A DNA stretch of 12,822 bases, taken from assembly GCA_025454075.1 (NCBI GenBank), contig JALOPD010000087.1, positions 1 through 12,822 on the forward strand, in the 5' to 3' direction. The position numbers and the translations under genes are program-made. The DNA is from Desulfobacterales bacterium. Its GTDB lineage: Bacteria > Desulfobacterota > Desulfobacteria > Desulfobacterales > UBA2174_A. Within the stretch, counting starts at the first letter, position 1. Every line of letters begins with the position of its first letter. The notes beneath the pieces were generated by a model, which was not told the origin of the DNA, searched no databases, and saw only the letters and a program-made list of their open reading frames with translations. Shown in pieces: positions 1-9,395 of the stretch.

Positions 1-2122
<2,122 letters not shown>

Positions 2123-2183
2123 GTTGACGGACCGCCTCTTCCGAATTGCACCGAATTTATCGCTGCCGCCGCAGAAATTTGGA

Positions 2184-2213
2184 TTTTTAGCTTAACCTAA
2201 GCTGGTCCGTCAA
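2184..2213 (-). promoter_or_regulatory. Candidate sigma-70 promoter for hisS-aspS
   Basis: On the minus strand, TTGACG (2213-2208) and TAAAAA (2189-2184) are separated by 18 bp, about 60 bp upstream of the hisS start. The -35 match is good and the -10 is weak. The -35 falls inside the right arm of the spaced inverted repeat, and the 2189-2203 dyad fills most of the spacer. Confidence 0.4.
2189..2203. promoter_or_regulatory. Operator-like dyad in the divergent spacer
   Basis: AGCTTA-ACC-TAAGCT, a perfect 6-bp dyad with a 3-bp centre. It overlaps the plus-strand -35 box (2192-2197) and sits between the minus-strand -35 and -10 boxes. A dimeric regulator bound here could control both directions. 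No regulator gene lies in the window, and a short RNA hairpin is an alternative reading. Confidence 0.4.
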
Positions 2214-2219
2214 TATAAT
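2192..2219 (+). promoter_or_regulatory. Candidate sigma-70 promoter for the P1 hydrolase / peptide locus
   Basis: TTAACC (2192-2197, 4/6) and a perfect TATAAT (2214-2219) separated by 16 bp, about 115 bp upstream of the P1 hydrolase start. It faces the hisS promoter and shares sequence with it. Confidence 0.5.
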
Positions 2220-2320
2220 TGTATCCGGCCGGCCGGGCGTGGGTTGCCGGGATGACCTTGATCCGCTAATGTGCCCATGAAAAAGAACCTCGGCTGAATG
2301 CTGTTTCGGCCCACACCCAC

Positions 2321-2327
2321 AAGGAGG
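2321..2327 (+). promoter_or_regulatory. Strong Shine-Dalgarno deciding a TTG start
   Basis: AAGGAGG, 5 nt before TTG at 2333. No ATG or GTG near this point is in frame and suitably placed, so it fixes the start of the P1 hydrolase. Confidence 0.75.
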
Positions 2328-2332
2328 TAAAA

Positions 2333-3337
2333 TTGGCGGCTCACGGAAAACTCAATGGATTGACCGACGTCGAAGGGGTCCGGGTCGGCAACTTCACGGA
2401 CACGGCCGCTGTCAGCGGCGTCACGGTGGTCCTCTGCCCCGAGGGTGCCGTCGGAGCGGTGGATGTCCGCGGTGCGGCGCCCGGCACGCGCGAGACGGAC
2501 CTTTTGCAGCCGGTGAACCTCGTGCAGACGGTCCAGGCCGTGGTGTTGGCGGGGGGGTCGGTGTACGGCCTGGCAGCGGCCGACGGGGTGGTGCGCTGGC
2601 TGGCCGAAAGAGGCCGGGGGTTCCCTTTGGGAAACGGCCACGTCGCACCGATCGTTCCAGCAGCCGTCCTCTACGATCTCGGCCGCGGGCCCGGGTTTGT
2701 CCCGCCGGTGGATGCCGAATGGGGCCGAAACGCCTGCGCGGCCGCCGATGACGGCCCGATCCGGATGGGGTGCGTCGGGGCGGGAACGGGCGCCCTGGCG
2801 GGCGGCATCAAGGGCGGCCTGGGCACGGCCAGCAGCGTTTTGCCGTCGGGCATCACGGTGGCCGCGTTGATGGCCGTCAACCCGGGGGGATCGGTTGTCA
2901 ACCCGGCCACCGGCCGGCCTTGGGAAATCGAGCTTGGAATCCATGCGGAGTTCGGCCCGCAGGGCCGCCGCAGCGTTCGATTGCCGGCAGCGCCCGCCGG
3001 CGGGCCGGCGCGCAACACCACCATCGGCGTGGTGGCCACGGACGCCGCGCTCACCAAGACCCAGGCGCTCAAGGTGGCGCAGATGGCCCACGACGGCCTG
3101 GCCCGCGCCATCCGGCCCGCCCACACCATGTTTGACGGTGACAGCATTTTCTGCCTGGCCACCTGCCGGAGGCCGCTTCCGGACGTGTCAGGATTCTTTC
3201 CGGCCCCCCACGCGCAGGCCATCAACGACATCGGCCACACGGCGGCCGACTGCACGGCAAGGGCCATTGTCCATGCCGTCCTGGCGGCCACGGGTTTGGC
3301 CGGCCTGCCGGCATTTTGCGAGTTGCCTGACCGTTAG
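2333..3337 (+). CDS. P1 (S58) family Ntn hydrolase, DmpA/NylC type
   Basis: 334 residues, TTG start with a strong SD. P1-family enzymes (DmpA, BapA, the nylon-oligomer hydrolase NylC) are made as one chain and cleave themselves to expose an N-terminal Ser/Thr nucleophile; they hydrolyse N-terminal amide bonds of small or unusual peptides. Seen here: GLTDVEGVRVGN at the N terminus, VLAGGSVYGL (71-80), GGIKGGLGTAS (157-167, candidate catalytic Lys160), AVNPGG (Asn183), and RNTTIGVVATDA (227-238). The likely autocleavage is Asn228-Thr229, as in NylC, rather than Gly-Ser as in DmpA. FDGDS (267-271) matches the Asp pair after the nucleophile. No signal peptide is seen, so it should be cytoplasmic. 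It precedes a dipeptide-type ABC transporter, so it probably hydrolyses what that system imports. The substrate cannot be read from sequence: beta-peptides, D-amino-acid amides and cyclic or oligomeric amides are all possible. Confidence 0.88.
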   Translation: MAAHGKLNGLTDVEGVRVGNFTDTAAVSGVTVVLCPEGAVGAVDVRGAAPGTRETDLLQPVNLVQTVQAVVLAGGSVYGLAAADGVVRWLAERGRGFPLGNGHVAPIVPAAVLYDLGRGPGFVPPVDAEWGRNACAAADDGPIRMGCVGAGTGALAGGIKGGLGTASSVLPSGITVAALMAVNPGGSVVNPATGRPWEIELGIHAEFGPQGRRSVRLPAAPAGGPARNTTIGVVATDAALTKTQALKVAQMAHDGLARAIRPAHTMFDGDSIFCLATCRRPLPDVSGFFPAPHAQAINDIGHTAADCTARAIVHAVLAATGLAGLPAFCELPDR

Positions 3338-3379
3338 CGCATGCCGGCCGGCTCGGTCCCCGCCCATCGCAGTATCTTG

Positions 3380-3408
3380 TAGACACCGCCTATCGAGTGG
3401 AGTATAAA
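3380..3408 (+). promoter_or_regulatory. Candidate sigma-70 promoter for dppA
   Basis: TAGACA (3380-3385, 5/6) and TATAAA (3403-3408, 5/6) with an ideal 17-bp spacer, in the 152-bp gap between the P1 gene and dppA. It would give a leader of about 75 nt and let the transporter genes be expressed independently of the P1 hydrolase. Confidence 0.55.
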
Positions 3409-3478
3409 AAATGGTTTGAATATGCAGCCGGAAACCCTCTCAGGGTCCACGGTCAAATGAGTAAAACGCTACTGCGAA

Positions 3479-3485
3479 AAGGAGG
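3479..3485 (+). promoter_or_regulatory. Shine-Dalgarno of dppA
   Basis: AAGGAGG, 4 nt before ATG 3490. It selects the start that gives a clean signal peptide over an upstream in-frame ATG at 3397. Confidence 0.8.
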
Positions 3486-3489
3486 AGTC

Positions 3490-4986
3490 ATGAAACGCGC
3501 GCTGGTGATCGGCCTTTTGGTTCTGCTGCTCGCACCCCCGGCCTGGTCGGCGGGTGAAACACCGAAAAAAGGGGGGGGGCTCATCCTCTGCGTCGGCGAC
3601 GAACCGCCCGGTTTGGACCCCACGGCCAGCGCCTCCGCCGCGATCGACCGGGTGGTCTACTCCAACCTTTTCGAAGGCCTGGTAAAGACCGACCGCAACG
3701 GCAATCTGGTGCCCGGGTTGGCCGTCAATTGGAATGTCTCCGCCGACGGCAAGGTCTACACCTTCCAGCTGCGCAAGGGCGTGGCTTTCCACAACGGCGA
3801 GCCGTTCAACGCCCAGGTGGCCAAGTGGAACCTGGAACGCGGGGCCGCCGAAGGCACCAAGAACGCCCACCCGGAGTTCTTTCGCATCATCGAAAAAATC
3901 GAGACCCCGGATGACTTCACCCTCAAGCTGACCCTCAAGGAGGTGAACTCCCTGTTTCTCGTCTACATGGCCGAGGGCGACGCGGTCATGCTGCCCATGA
4001 AGGGTTTCGAAAACACGGCGGCCGAGCCGATCGGCACCGGTCCCTTTAAGTTCGCCCGGTGGAACCGGGGCGACCGCGTGGAGATGGTCCGCAACGAAAA
4101 ATACTGGAACCCCCAGCTGCCCTATCTGGACAAGGTGACCTACCGGTTCATCAAGGACCCCAGCGCCCAGGTCGCGGCGCTTAAGTCCGGGGACGCCGAC
4201 ATCCTCGGCTGGATCCTGGCCCCGGAGATCGCCAAGGGCATCTCCCGGGACAAGCGCTTCAAAGTGCTTTCGGGCGCTTCAACCTCCGAACTCGTCATGT
4301 CCACCAACAACAAAGTGAAGCCCTTCGACAACCAGCTGGTCCGCCAGGCCATGGCCCACGCCATCGATCGCAAAACCGTCAACGACCTGATCATGCTCGG
4401 CTACGGCACGCCGATCGGCTCCCACTGGCCCCCCGTCACGCCCTACTATGTCGACCTGACCAGAAAGTTCCCCTACGACCCCAAAAAGGCCAAGGAGCTC
4501 CTGGCCAAAGCCGGCTACCCGAACGGGTTCGAAGCAACCATCAAGCTGCCCGCCATCTATCCCTATGCCCAGAAGGCCGGCGAAGTCATCGGCGACATGC
4601 TGGGACAGGTCGGCATCCGGCTCAAGATCGAAGTCGTCGAGTGGGGCTTCTGGCTGGACCGCATCTTCAAGCAGAAGGACTTCCAGCTCTCCATGATCGG
4701 CCACGCGGAGGCCTGGGACATCGGCATCTACAACAACCCGAACTATTACTTCCAGTACGACTCCAAGGAGTTTCAGGAGGCCTACGCCAAGGCCCTGAAG
4801 GCCACCACCGAAGCCGACAAGGCCAAGTGGTTTGGGCGCTGCCAGGAGATCGTCGCCGAAGATGCGGTCAATGGTTTTCTTCTCGTCTTGCCATCGCTCT
4901 CGGCCATGAAGGCCGAGTTGATGAACTGGTGGAAGAACTATCCGACCATCGCGCTGGACTGCACCGAGGTATGGTGGAACAAATGA
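3490..4986 (+). CDS. dppA: Periplasmic peptide-binding protein (SBP family 5)
   Basis: 498-residue solute-binding protein of the dipeptide/oligopeptide ABC class. A Sec signal peptide covers about 1-21: MKR, a hydrophobic core, then WSA before Gly22. There is no lipobox cysteine, so a soluble periplasmic protein is expected. Family features include LFEGLVKTDRNG (60-71), LRKGVAFHNGEPFNA (94-108), GTGPFKFARW (182-191), VRQAMAHAIDR (284-294), and YDPKKAKELLAKAGYPNGF (329-347). It binds the peptide and delivers it to DppBC. The start at 3490 is chosen for its SD and signal peptide. A run of nine G's early in the gene could shift frame by slippage. A strong hairpin follows 6 nt after the stop. Substrate preference within the family cannot be read from the sequence; the symbol denotes family role only. 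Confidence 0.92.
   Translation: MKRALVIGLLVLLLAPPAWSAGETPKKGGGLILCVGDEPPGLDPTASASAAIDRVVYSNLFEGLVKTDRNGNLVPGLAVNWNVSADGKVYTFQLRKGVAFHNGEPFNAQVAKWNLERGAAEGTKNAHPEFFRIIEKIETPDDFTLKLTLKEVNSLFLVYMAEGDAVMLPMKGFENTAAEPIGTGPFKFARWNRGDRVEMVRNEKYWNPQLPYLDKVTYRFIKDPSAQVAALKSGDADILGWILAPEIAKGISRDKRFKVLSGASTSELVMSTNNKVKPFDNQLVRQAMAHAIDRKTVNDLIMLGYGTPIGSHWPPVTPYYVDLTRKFPYDPKKAKELLAKAGYPNGFEATIKLPAIYPYAQKAGEVIGDMLGQVGIRLKIEVVEWGFWLDRIFKQKDFQLSMIGHAEAWDIGIYNNPNYYFQYDSKEFQEAYAKALKATTEADKAKWFGRCQEIVAEDAVNGFLLVLPSLSAMKAELMNWWKNYPTIALDCTEVWWNK
3565..3579 (+). repeat. A6-G9 homopolymer tract inside dppA
   Basis: Six A's followed by nine G's, encoding Lys26-Lys27-Gly28-Gly29-Gly30 just after the predicted signal peptidase site. 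Gain or loss of one G would truncate the binding protein early. It is both a possible contingency locus and a place where a sequencing error is likely. Confidence 0.85.
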
Positions 4987-4991
4987 CGACG

Positions 4992-5032
4992 TTGACGCCG
5001 GTTCAGGCGCCGGGCGCCTGAACCGGCGTCAA
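4992..5032 (+). repeat. Perfect 20-bp inverted repeat after dppA
   Basis: Arms 4992-5011 and 5013-5032 are exact reverse complements around a single G. In RNA the loop must open a few bases. It begins 6 nt after the dppA stop. No T-tract follows directly; a T5 comes about 12 nt later (5045-5049). It therefore resembles an mRNA-stabilising or partial-terminator hairpin, of the sort that keeps binding protein in excess over permease, rather than a canonical terminator. Confidence 0.85.
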
Positions 5033-5095
5033 TCCGGAGGAGCCTTTTTAAAGACGGCGCCTATTTCGATCGAACCATCGAAGAGATAAAAGCAA

Positions 5096-5127
5096 CCGGC
5101 CAACGCCCGGGGGATGGGGTTGGCCGG
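5096..5127 (+). repeat. Second hairpin, just upstream of dppB
   Basis: CCGGCCAAC (5096-5104) and GTTGGCCGG (5119-5127) form a perfect 9-bp stem with a 14-nt G-rich loop, ending 10 nt before the dppB ATG. It occupies the place where a Shine-Dalgarno would be expected; the only G-rich stretches are in the loop. It may modulate dppB translation. Confidence 0.6.
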
Positions 5128-5137
5128 CTAACACCTT

Positions 5138-6082
5138 ATGCTGCGGTATTTCGCCAAAAAGCTGATCACGCTGATCCTGCTGCTGTTGCTTGTCTCCTTC
5201 ACGGTTTTCTCGGTCTTGTTCGTCCTGCCCGGCGATCCGGCCCAGATCATCCTCGGGATCAACGCCACCCCGGAGTCGCTGGCCGCACTGCGCGCCGATC
5301 TCGGGTTGGACCGGTCCTTCATGGGACAGTACCTCGACTGGATCGCCAAACTGATGGTCGGCCAAAGCCACCGGTCGATTCACTACCAGATGCCGGTGTT
5401 CGATCTGATCGCCGGCTGCCTGGCGGTGACCGGGCCCCTGGCCTTCATGGCCATGCTGTTTGCCGTCGTCATCTCCATCCCGTTCGGCATCTATGCCGCA
5501 CGGCACCAGAACGAGCGCGGCGATGTGATGGTCATGGCCTTCACCCAGCTGGGTCTGGCGACGCCGGAGTTCTGGCTGGGGATTCTCCTGGTCTTGTTCT
5601 TTTCCGTCGAGCTCAACTGGTTTGCCGCCGGCGGCTTCCCGGGCTGGGGCGCCGATGCCTGGGGCTCCTTCAAGGCCCTGCTGCTGCCGGCCTTCGCGCT
5701 GGGTGTCATCCGCGCCTCCATCCTGACGAGGCTCACCCGCTCCTCCATGCTCGAGGTGCTGCATGAGGATTACGTGCGCACCGCTCGGGCCAAGGGGTTG
5801 AAGGAGCACAGCGTCGTCTATGTCCACGCGCTGCGCAACGCGCTGATTCCGGTGCTCACCGTCATGGGGCTCCAGCTCGGCCAGCTCCTGGCCGGCGCCA
5901 TCATCATCGAGAACGTTTATTTTCTGCCGGGTTTAGGGCGGCTGGTCTTCACCTCGATCGGCATGCGGGATTTGCCGGTGGTGCGCGACATCGTGCTGCT
6001 CATGGCCGCCGCCGTCGTGTTCGTCAATTTTCTGGTGGACCTGGCGTATGCGTACGTGGATCCGAGGATAAAACTAAGATAA
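5138..6082 (+). CDS. dppB: Peptide ABC transporter permease, DppB type
   Basis: 314-residue inner-membrane subunit forming half of the translocation channel. The hydrophobic N-terminal segment (about 9-31) is followed by the family's periplasmic FVLPGDPA stretch (28-35), then further membrane segments at about 100-120, 132-157, 178-197, 236-258 and 285-305. The EAA loop that contacts the ATPases is EDYVRTARAKGLKEHS (210-225), continuing ALRNALIP (231-238). YFLPGLGRL (261-269) is conserved in DppB-type permeases. An in-frame TAA at 5129 forces the start to 5138 or later, and the ATG fits the family. No good SD is present: the gene is preceded by two hairpins instead. Partner of dppC. Confidence 0.93.
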   Translation: MLRYFAKKLITLILLLLLVSFTVFSVLFVLPGDPAQIILGINATPESLAALRADLGLDRSFMGQYLDWIAKLMVGQSHRSIHYQMPVFDLIAGCLAVTGPLAFMAMLFAVVISIPFGIYAARHQNERGDVMVMAFTQLGLATPEFWLGILLVLFFSVELNWFAAGGFPGWGADAWGSFKALLLPAFALGVIRASILTRLTRSSMLEVLHEDYVRTARAKGLKEHSVVYVHALRNALIPVLTVMGLQLGQLLAGAIIIENVYFLPGLGRLVFTSIGMRDLPVVRDIVLLMAAAVVFVNFLVDLAYAYVDPRIKLR

Positions 6083-6083
6083 C

Positions 6084-6163
6084 GTTAAGTGTTATGTTTT
6101 AAGTTTTAAGTAAGGACAGGCCACCTTCCCTCTCCTTAAAACTTAACACGTAAAACTTAAAAC
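6084..6163 (+). repeat. Palindromic element A: arms of tandem 7-bp units (dppB/dppC spacer)
   Basis: The left arm is four heptads (GTTAAGT, GTTATGT, TTTAAGT, TTTAAGT; 6084-6111). The right arm is four heptads (CTTAAAA, CTTAACA, CGTAAAA, CTTAAAA; 6135-6162). The arms pair imperfectly, with 12 perfect bp nearest the 24-nt loop. The element is far more AT-rich than the flanking genes and fills nearly all of the 88-bp spacer, reaching to within 8 nt of the dppC ATG. No target duplication or coding capacity is visible. Confidence 0.8.
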
Positions 6164-6170
6164 GGTTTTC

Positions 6171-6995
6171 ATGAGCCGCTTTTTCCGAAACAAAAACTTC
6201 GCGCTGGGCTTTGCGCTTTCGGCCGTCGTCGTGCTGGTGGCGGGGCTGAGCCTGGTGTGGACGCCCTACGACGGAAACCGGATGAACGCCCGCGACCGGC
6301 TCCTGGGCCCTTCCTGGCCGCACCCCCTGGGCACCGATCAGTACGGCCGTGACACCCTCAGCCGGGTGATGACGGGCTCGGTGAACTCGATCATCGTCGG
6401 CCTGGTCACGGTGGCCATCGGTCTGACGCTCGGGGTCGGCCTGGGTTTGCTGGCAGCCTACCGCGGGCGGTTCACAGACGAAGCCGTCATGCGCCTGTCG
6501 GATTTGCTCTTCGGGTTCCCCGCGGTGCTGACGGCGATCCTCATCACCTCCATCCTGGGCCCCTCCATGGTGAACGCCATGCTGGCCATCGGCATTTTCT
6601 ACATCCCGGTCTTCGCCCGCCTGACCCGGGCGGTGGCCATCGTGGTGTGGGAGAAGGAATTCATCGCTGCGGCCCGCGCCAGCGGCATCGGCGAGTGGGC
6701 CATCGCCTGGCGCCACGTGCTGCCGAACATTCTCTCGCCGCTGCTGATCCAGGGCACGATCCAGTTCGCCGTGGCGATCCTGGCCGAGGCCGGGCTGAGC
6801 TACCTCGGTCTCGGCGCCCAGCCGCCCCATGCATCCTGGGGCCGCATGCTGAACGAGGCCCAGACCTTCATGGACACGAACCCGTGGATGGCGATCTTCC
6901 CCGGTCTCGCCATCGCCTGGGCCGTTCTCGGCTTCAACCTGCTGGGCGACGGCCTGCGGGATACGCTGGACCCGAAAATGGCCAGGCTAAGGTAG
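6171..6995 (+). CDS. dppC: Peptide ABC transporter permease, DppC type
   Basis: 274-residue second channel subunit. An N-terminal membrane segment (about 10-30) is followed by the conserved HPLGTDQYGRD (51-61). Further membrane segments lie at about 72-95, 112-131, 134-156, 192-212 and 240-260. The EAA loop reads EKEFIAAARASGIGEWAIAW (161-180) followed by RHVLPNILSPLLIQ. SYLGLGAQPPHASWG (210-224) and the C-terminal GDGLRDTLDP (259-268) are family hallmarks. The upstream in-frame TAA at 6159 and the position of the first membrane segment support ATG 6171. There is no recognisable SD; the right arm of palindrome A occupies that region. Confidence 0.93.
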   Translation: MSRFFRNKNFALGFALSAVVVLVAGLSLVWTPYDGNRMNARDRLLGPSWPHPLGTDQYGRDTLSRVMTGSVNSIIVGLVTVAIGLTLGVGLGLLAAYRGRFTDEAVMRLSDLLFGFPAVLTAILITSILGPSMVNAMLAIGIFYIPVFARLTRAVAIVVWEKEFIAAARASGIGEWAIAWRHVLPNILSPLLIQGTIQFAVAILAEAGLSYLGLGAQPPHASWGRMLNEAQTFMDTNPWMAIFPGLAIAWAVLGFNLLGDGLRDTLDPKMARLR

Positions 6996-7003
6996 GGGGC
7001 GAA

Positions 7004-7077
7004 AAAAAAGTCGGAGTCGGAGTAAAAAGAGAGAATACCACCGACTCGGAACTCGGTACTCCGAATCGGAATTTTTT
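7004..7077 (+). repeat. Palindromic element B: arms of tandem 6-7 bp units, attenuator-like (dppC/M20 spacer)
   Basis: The left arm 7004-7024 (A-run, then AGTCGG twice and AGT) pairs with the right arm 7057-7077 at 18 of 21 positions. The right side and loop contain heptads ACTCGGA, ACTCGGT and ACTCCGA (7044-7064), then ATCGGA and ATTTTTT. An A8 tract leads in and a T6 tract ends it, so the plus-strand RNA would resemble a bidirectional intrinsic terminator or attenuator between dppC and the M20-dppDF-panB genes. It begins about 8 nt after the dppC stop. Confidence 0.75.
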
Positions 7078-7107
7078 GGGGTGGCAGCCGGATTGTGAGG
7101 AGTATAG

Positions 7108-8391
7108 ATGATTTCGTCGAAAATGATTGATGACGTCTTGAAGTGCGTGGACCCGGAAGAGGTCATCCAGCTGACGGCCGATCTCGTAAAAATCAATTCG
7201 GTCTGGGACCCGGCCGCCGGCACGAACGAGCAGGCGGCGGCGGAATGCGCCGCGCGCTGGGCCGAAGCGCAGGGGTTCAACGTCGCCCTGGAGGCGGTGG
7301 CCGCCGGGCGGCCCAATGTCATCGTCACGCACACCGCCGGCCCCGGGCCGCGTACCCTCATGTTCGAAGGGCACACGGATGTGGTGACGCCGGGGGATGT
7401 GTCGACGTGGGCGCACGACCCCTTCGGGGCCGAGATCGTCGGCCGGCGCATGTACGGGCGCGGCACCAACGACACCAAGGGCAACCTGGCGGCCATGCTA
7501 ACCGCCATGGCGGCCCTCAAACGATCCGGCATCCGGCTTTCCGGCACCATCGTCGGCGGCGTTCTGTGCGACGAAGAAGACCAGATGGCCGGCGTGCGGC
7601 ATTTCATCGAACGGGGGCACGCCGACCGGGTCACCGCCGCGGTCATCTGCGAGCCCCAGGACGGGCTCATATGCACGAGCCAGAAGGGTGCCCTGAGGGC
7701 GCGGTTCACCGTCAACGGCCAAATGAGCCACGGGGCGATGCCGCTGGCCGGACTGAACACCGCACCCGCCGTGGCGGACCTGATCCAGGGTCTGCATGGC
7801 CTGGAAGCCGCCGCCGCCGAGACCCTCGGCAAGGATGAACACCTGGGCTGGCCGAGTTTCACCCCGACGGTCCTTCAAGCGCCCGCGAGCGGCCCGGCGC
7901 AACTGAACGTCATGCCCGGCGAGGCGCGCCTTTTGGTGGACATCCGTACGATCCCGCGCCAATCCCACCCGGCCGTCGTGGACGCACTGAAGCGCCTGGC
8001 TGCCGACGTGCAGGCCAAGGCCCGCTCCCACTACTGCGCCTACGACGGTCTCCTCGGCATCGAACGCTGCCGGGACCTCGCCGTGGCGCTGGAGATCCTG
8101 ACGGATCGGCCGTGCACTCGAACCGATCGCGGCGAGCCCGTCGTGCAGGCGGCGCACTGGGCCACGCACCGAGTCACCGGCCGAGAGCCTGCCTACGGGG
8201 GCGTTCCGGGGGCAACGGACGGAACCTTTCTGTGGGCCTGGAGGAACATCCCCATCGTTACCATGGGCGCCGGCGACCGCCAGGTTCCGCATCAGAAAGA
8301 CGAGTGGGTCGACCTGGATCAGCTCGTCACCACGGTGAAAATCTACGCCCTGACCGCCCTGCATTATTTGGGAGGGTCCGCCGAAAAATGA
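7108..8391 (+). CDS. M20 family metallopeptidase (ArgE/DapE/CPG2-like)
   Basis: 427-residue di-zinc amidohydrolase/peptidase, cytoplasmic (no signal peptide). Metal and catalytic residues visible are His89 and Asp91 (FEGHTDVV), Asp122 ([11 protein letters not shown]), Glu156-Glu157 (CDEEDQMAG), Glu182 (ICEPQ), and His395 (QVPHQKDEW). His208 in [12 protein letters not shown] lies in the dimerisation domain (about 190-310). GATDGTF (368-374) is also a family feature. The start has TGAGGAG 5 nt upstream. The gene sits between the permease and ATPase genes of the transporter, and its stop overlaps dppD by ATGA, so it very probably acts on the imported peptide. Specific reactions in the family include deacetylation (ArgE), desuccinylation (DapE) and dipeptide cleavage (PepV, carnosinases). 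Small departures from consensus (GTNDTKG, EEDQM) fit a divergent subfamily, so the substrate is left open. Confidence 0.9.
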   Translation: MISSKMIDDVLKCVDPEEVIQLTADLVKINSVWDPAAGTNEQAAAECAARWAEAQGFNVALEAVAAGRPNVIVTHTAGPGPRTLMFEGHTDVVTPGDVSTWAHDPFGAEIVGRRMYGRGTNDTKGNLAAMLTAMAALKRSGIRLSGTIVGGVLCDEEDQMAGVRHFIERGHADRVTAAVICEPQDGLICTSQKGALRARFTVNGQMSHGAMPLAGLNTAPAVADLIQGLHGLEAAAAETLGKDEHLGWPSFTPTVLQAPASGPAQLNVMPGEARLLVDIRTIPRQSHPAVVDALKRLAADVQAKARSHYCAYDGLLGIERCRDLAVALEILTDRPCTRTDRGEPVVQAAHWATHRVTGREPAYGGVPGATDGTFLWAWRNIPIVTMGAGDRQVPHQKDEWVDLDQLVTTVKIYALTALHYLGGSAEK

Positions 8392-9395
8392 GCGGCCGTC
8401 TGCTCGGCATCGAAGATCTCTCGGTCAGCTTCGGCACCCCGGAGGGGTCGGCCCGCGCGGTCGATCGCGTGAGCTTCGCCCTCGACCGGGGCGAAACCCT
8501 CGGGGTGGTGGGCGAGTCGGGCTGCGGCAAAAGCGTCACCTCGCTGAGCATTCTCGGTTTGATCCCCTCCCCCCCGGGAAGGATCGACTCCGGCCGGATT
8601 GTCTTCGAGGGCCGAAATCTCCTGGAAGTGAGCCCGGAGGATCTGCGCCGCATCCGCGGCCGGGAGATTTCCATGATCTTCCAGGAGCCGATGACGTCCC
8701 TCAACCCCGTGCTGCCCATCGGCCGCCAGGTGGCGGAACCGCTCAGGGTCCACCGCGGGCTGAGCAACGCCCAGGCACTGGCCCAGGCCGTTGAATGGCT
8801 CGAGCGGGTGAAACTCCCGGCCGCCCGCCGAAGGCTGGACGACTACCCCCACCAGCTGTCGGGCGGAATGCGCCAGCGGGTCATGATCGCCATGGCCATG
8901 GTGTGCCGCCCCAAGCTTCTCATCGCCGACGAGCCGACCACCGCCCTGGACGTCACCATTCAGGCGCAGATTCTGTCGTTGATGGTGGGGCTGAAAGAGG
9001 AGATGGGCATGTCGCTGCTGTTGATCACCCACAACCTGGGGGTGGTGGCCCAGATGGCCTCGCGGGTGGTGGTGATGTACGCCGGCCAGGTGGTGGAGGA
9101 AGCCCCCGTGGCGGATCTCTTCGACCGACCCTTTCACCCTTACACCCAGGGGCTGCTGCGATCCATGCCGCGGCGGAGGGGGCGCTGCGCCGGCCGCACC
9201 CGGCGGCTCACGGAGATCCCCGGCATCGTGCCGGCCATCACGGAAACTTTCACCGGCTGCAGGTTCACCGCGCGCTGCCCGCACGCCTTCCACCGGTGCC
9301 GCGAGGAGGCGCCGGGTCTTTTCGGGATCCGCCGGGGCCAGCAGGCACGGTGCTGGTTGAGGGAATTTCCGGAACGGAGGGACGTCCGTGCCTGA
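8388..9395 (+). CDS. dppD: Peptide ABC transporter ATPase, DppD type
   Basis: 335-residue nucleotide-binding subunit. Walker A is GESGCGKS (42-49), the Q-loop is Q99 in [11 protein letters not shown], the signature is LSGGMRQR (157-164), Walker B is LLIADEP (177-183), and the H-loop is His215. The H-loop reads THN rather than the usual THD. The C-terminal oligopeptide-transporter extension holds four cysteines (C291, C297, C304, C322; CRFTARC), the pattern that binds a [4Fe-4S] cluster in related Opp/Dpp ATPases. The start at ATG 8388 overlaps the M20 stop (ATGA); longer upstream frames are rejected because they would overlap M20 extensively. Pairs with DppF. Confidence 0.94.
   Translation: MSGRLLGIEDLSVSFGTPEGSARAVDRVSFALDRGETLGVVGESGCGKSVTSLSILGLIPSPPGRIDSGRIVFEGRNLLEVSPEDLRRIRGREISMIFQEPMTSLNPVLPIGRQVAEPLRVHRGLSNAQALAQAVEWLERVKLPAARRRLDDYPHQLSGGMRQRVMIAMAMVCRPKLLIADEPTTALDVTIQAQILSLMVGLKEEMGMSLLLITHNLGVVAQMASRVVVMYAGQVVEEAPVADLFDRPFHPYTQGLLRSMPRRRGRCAGRTRRLTEIPGIVPAITETFTGCRFTARCPHAFHRCREEAPGLFGIRRGQQARCWLREFPERRDVRA
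9376..9380 (+). promoter_or_regulatory. Shine-Dalgarno of dppF inside dppD
   Basis: GGAGG, 7 nt before GTG 9388, within the last codons of dppD. It fixes the GTG start and the 8-nt overlap. Confidence 0.7.

Noticed and set aside
2277..2297. Six-codon ORF (MKKNLG) in the leader of the P1 gene
   Set aside because: There is no SD and no control-codon run, and it is too short to separate from chance.
3397..3489. Upstream in-frame ATG that would extend dppA by 31 residues
   Set aside because: It overlaps the candidate promoter -10, would put charged residues before the signal peptide, and ignores the strong SD at 3479-3485.
6084..6163. MITE or insertion-sequence remnant in the dppB/dppC spacer
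   Set aside because: There is no target-site duplication, no defined terminal sequence and no transposase fragment, and the analogous spacers carry unrelated sequence.
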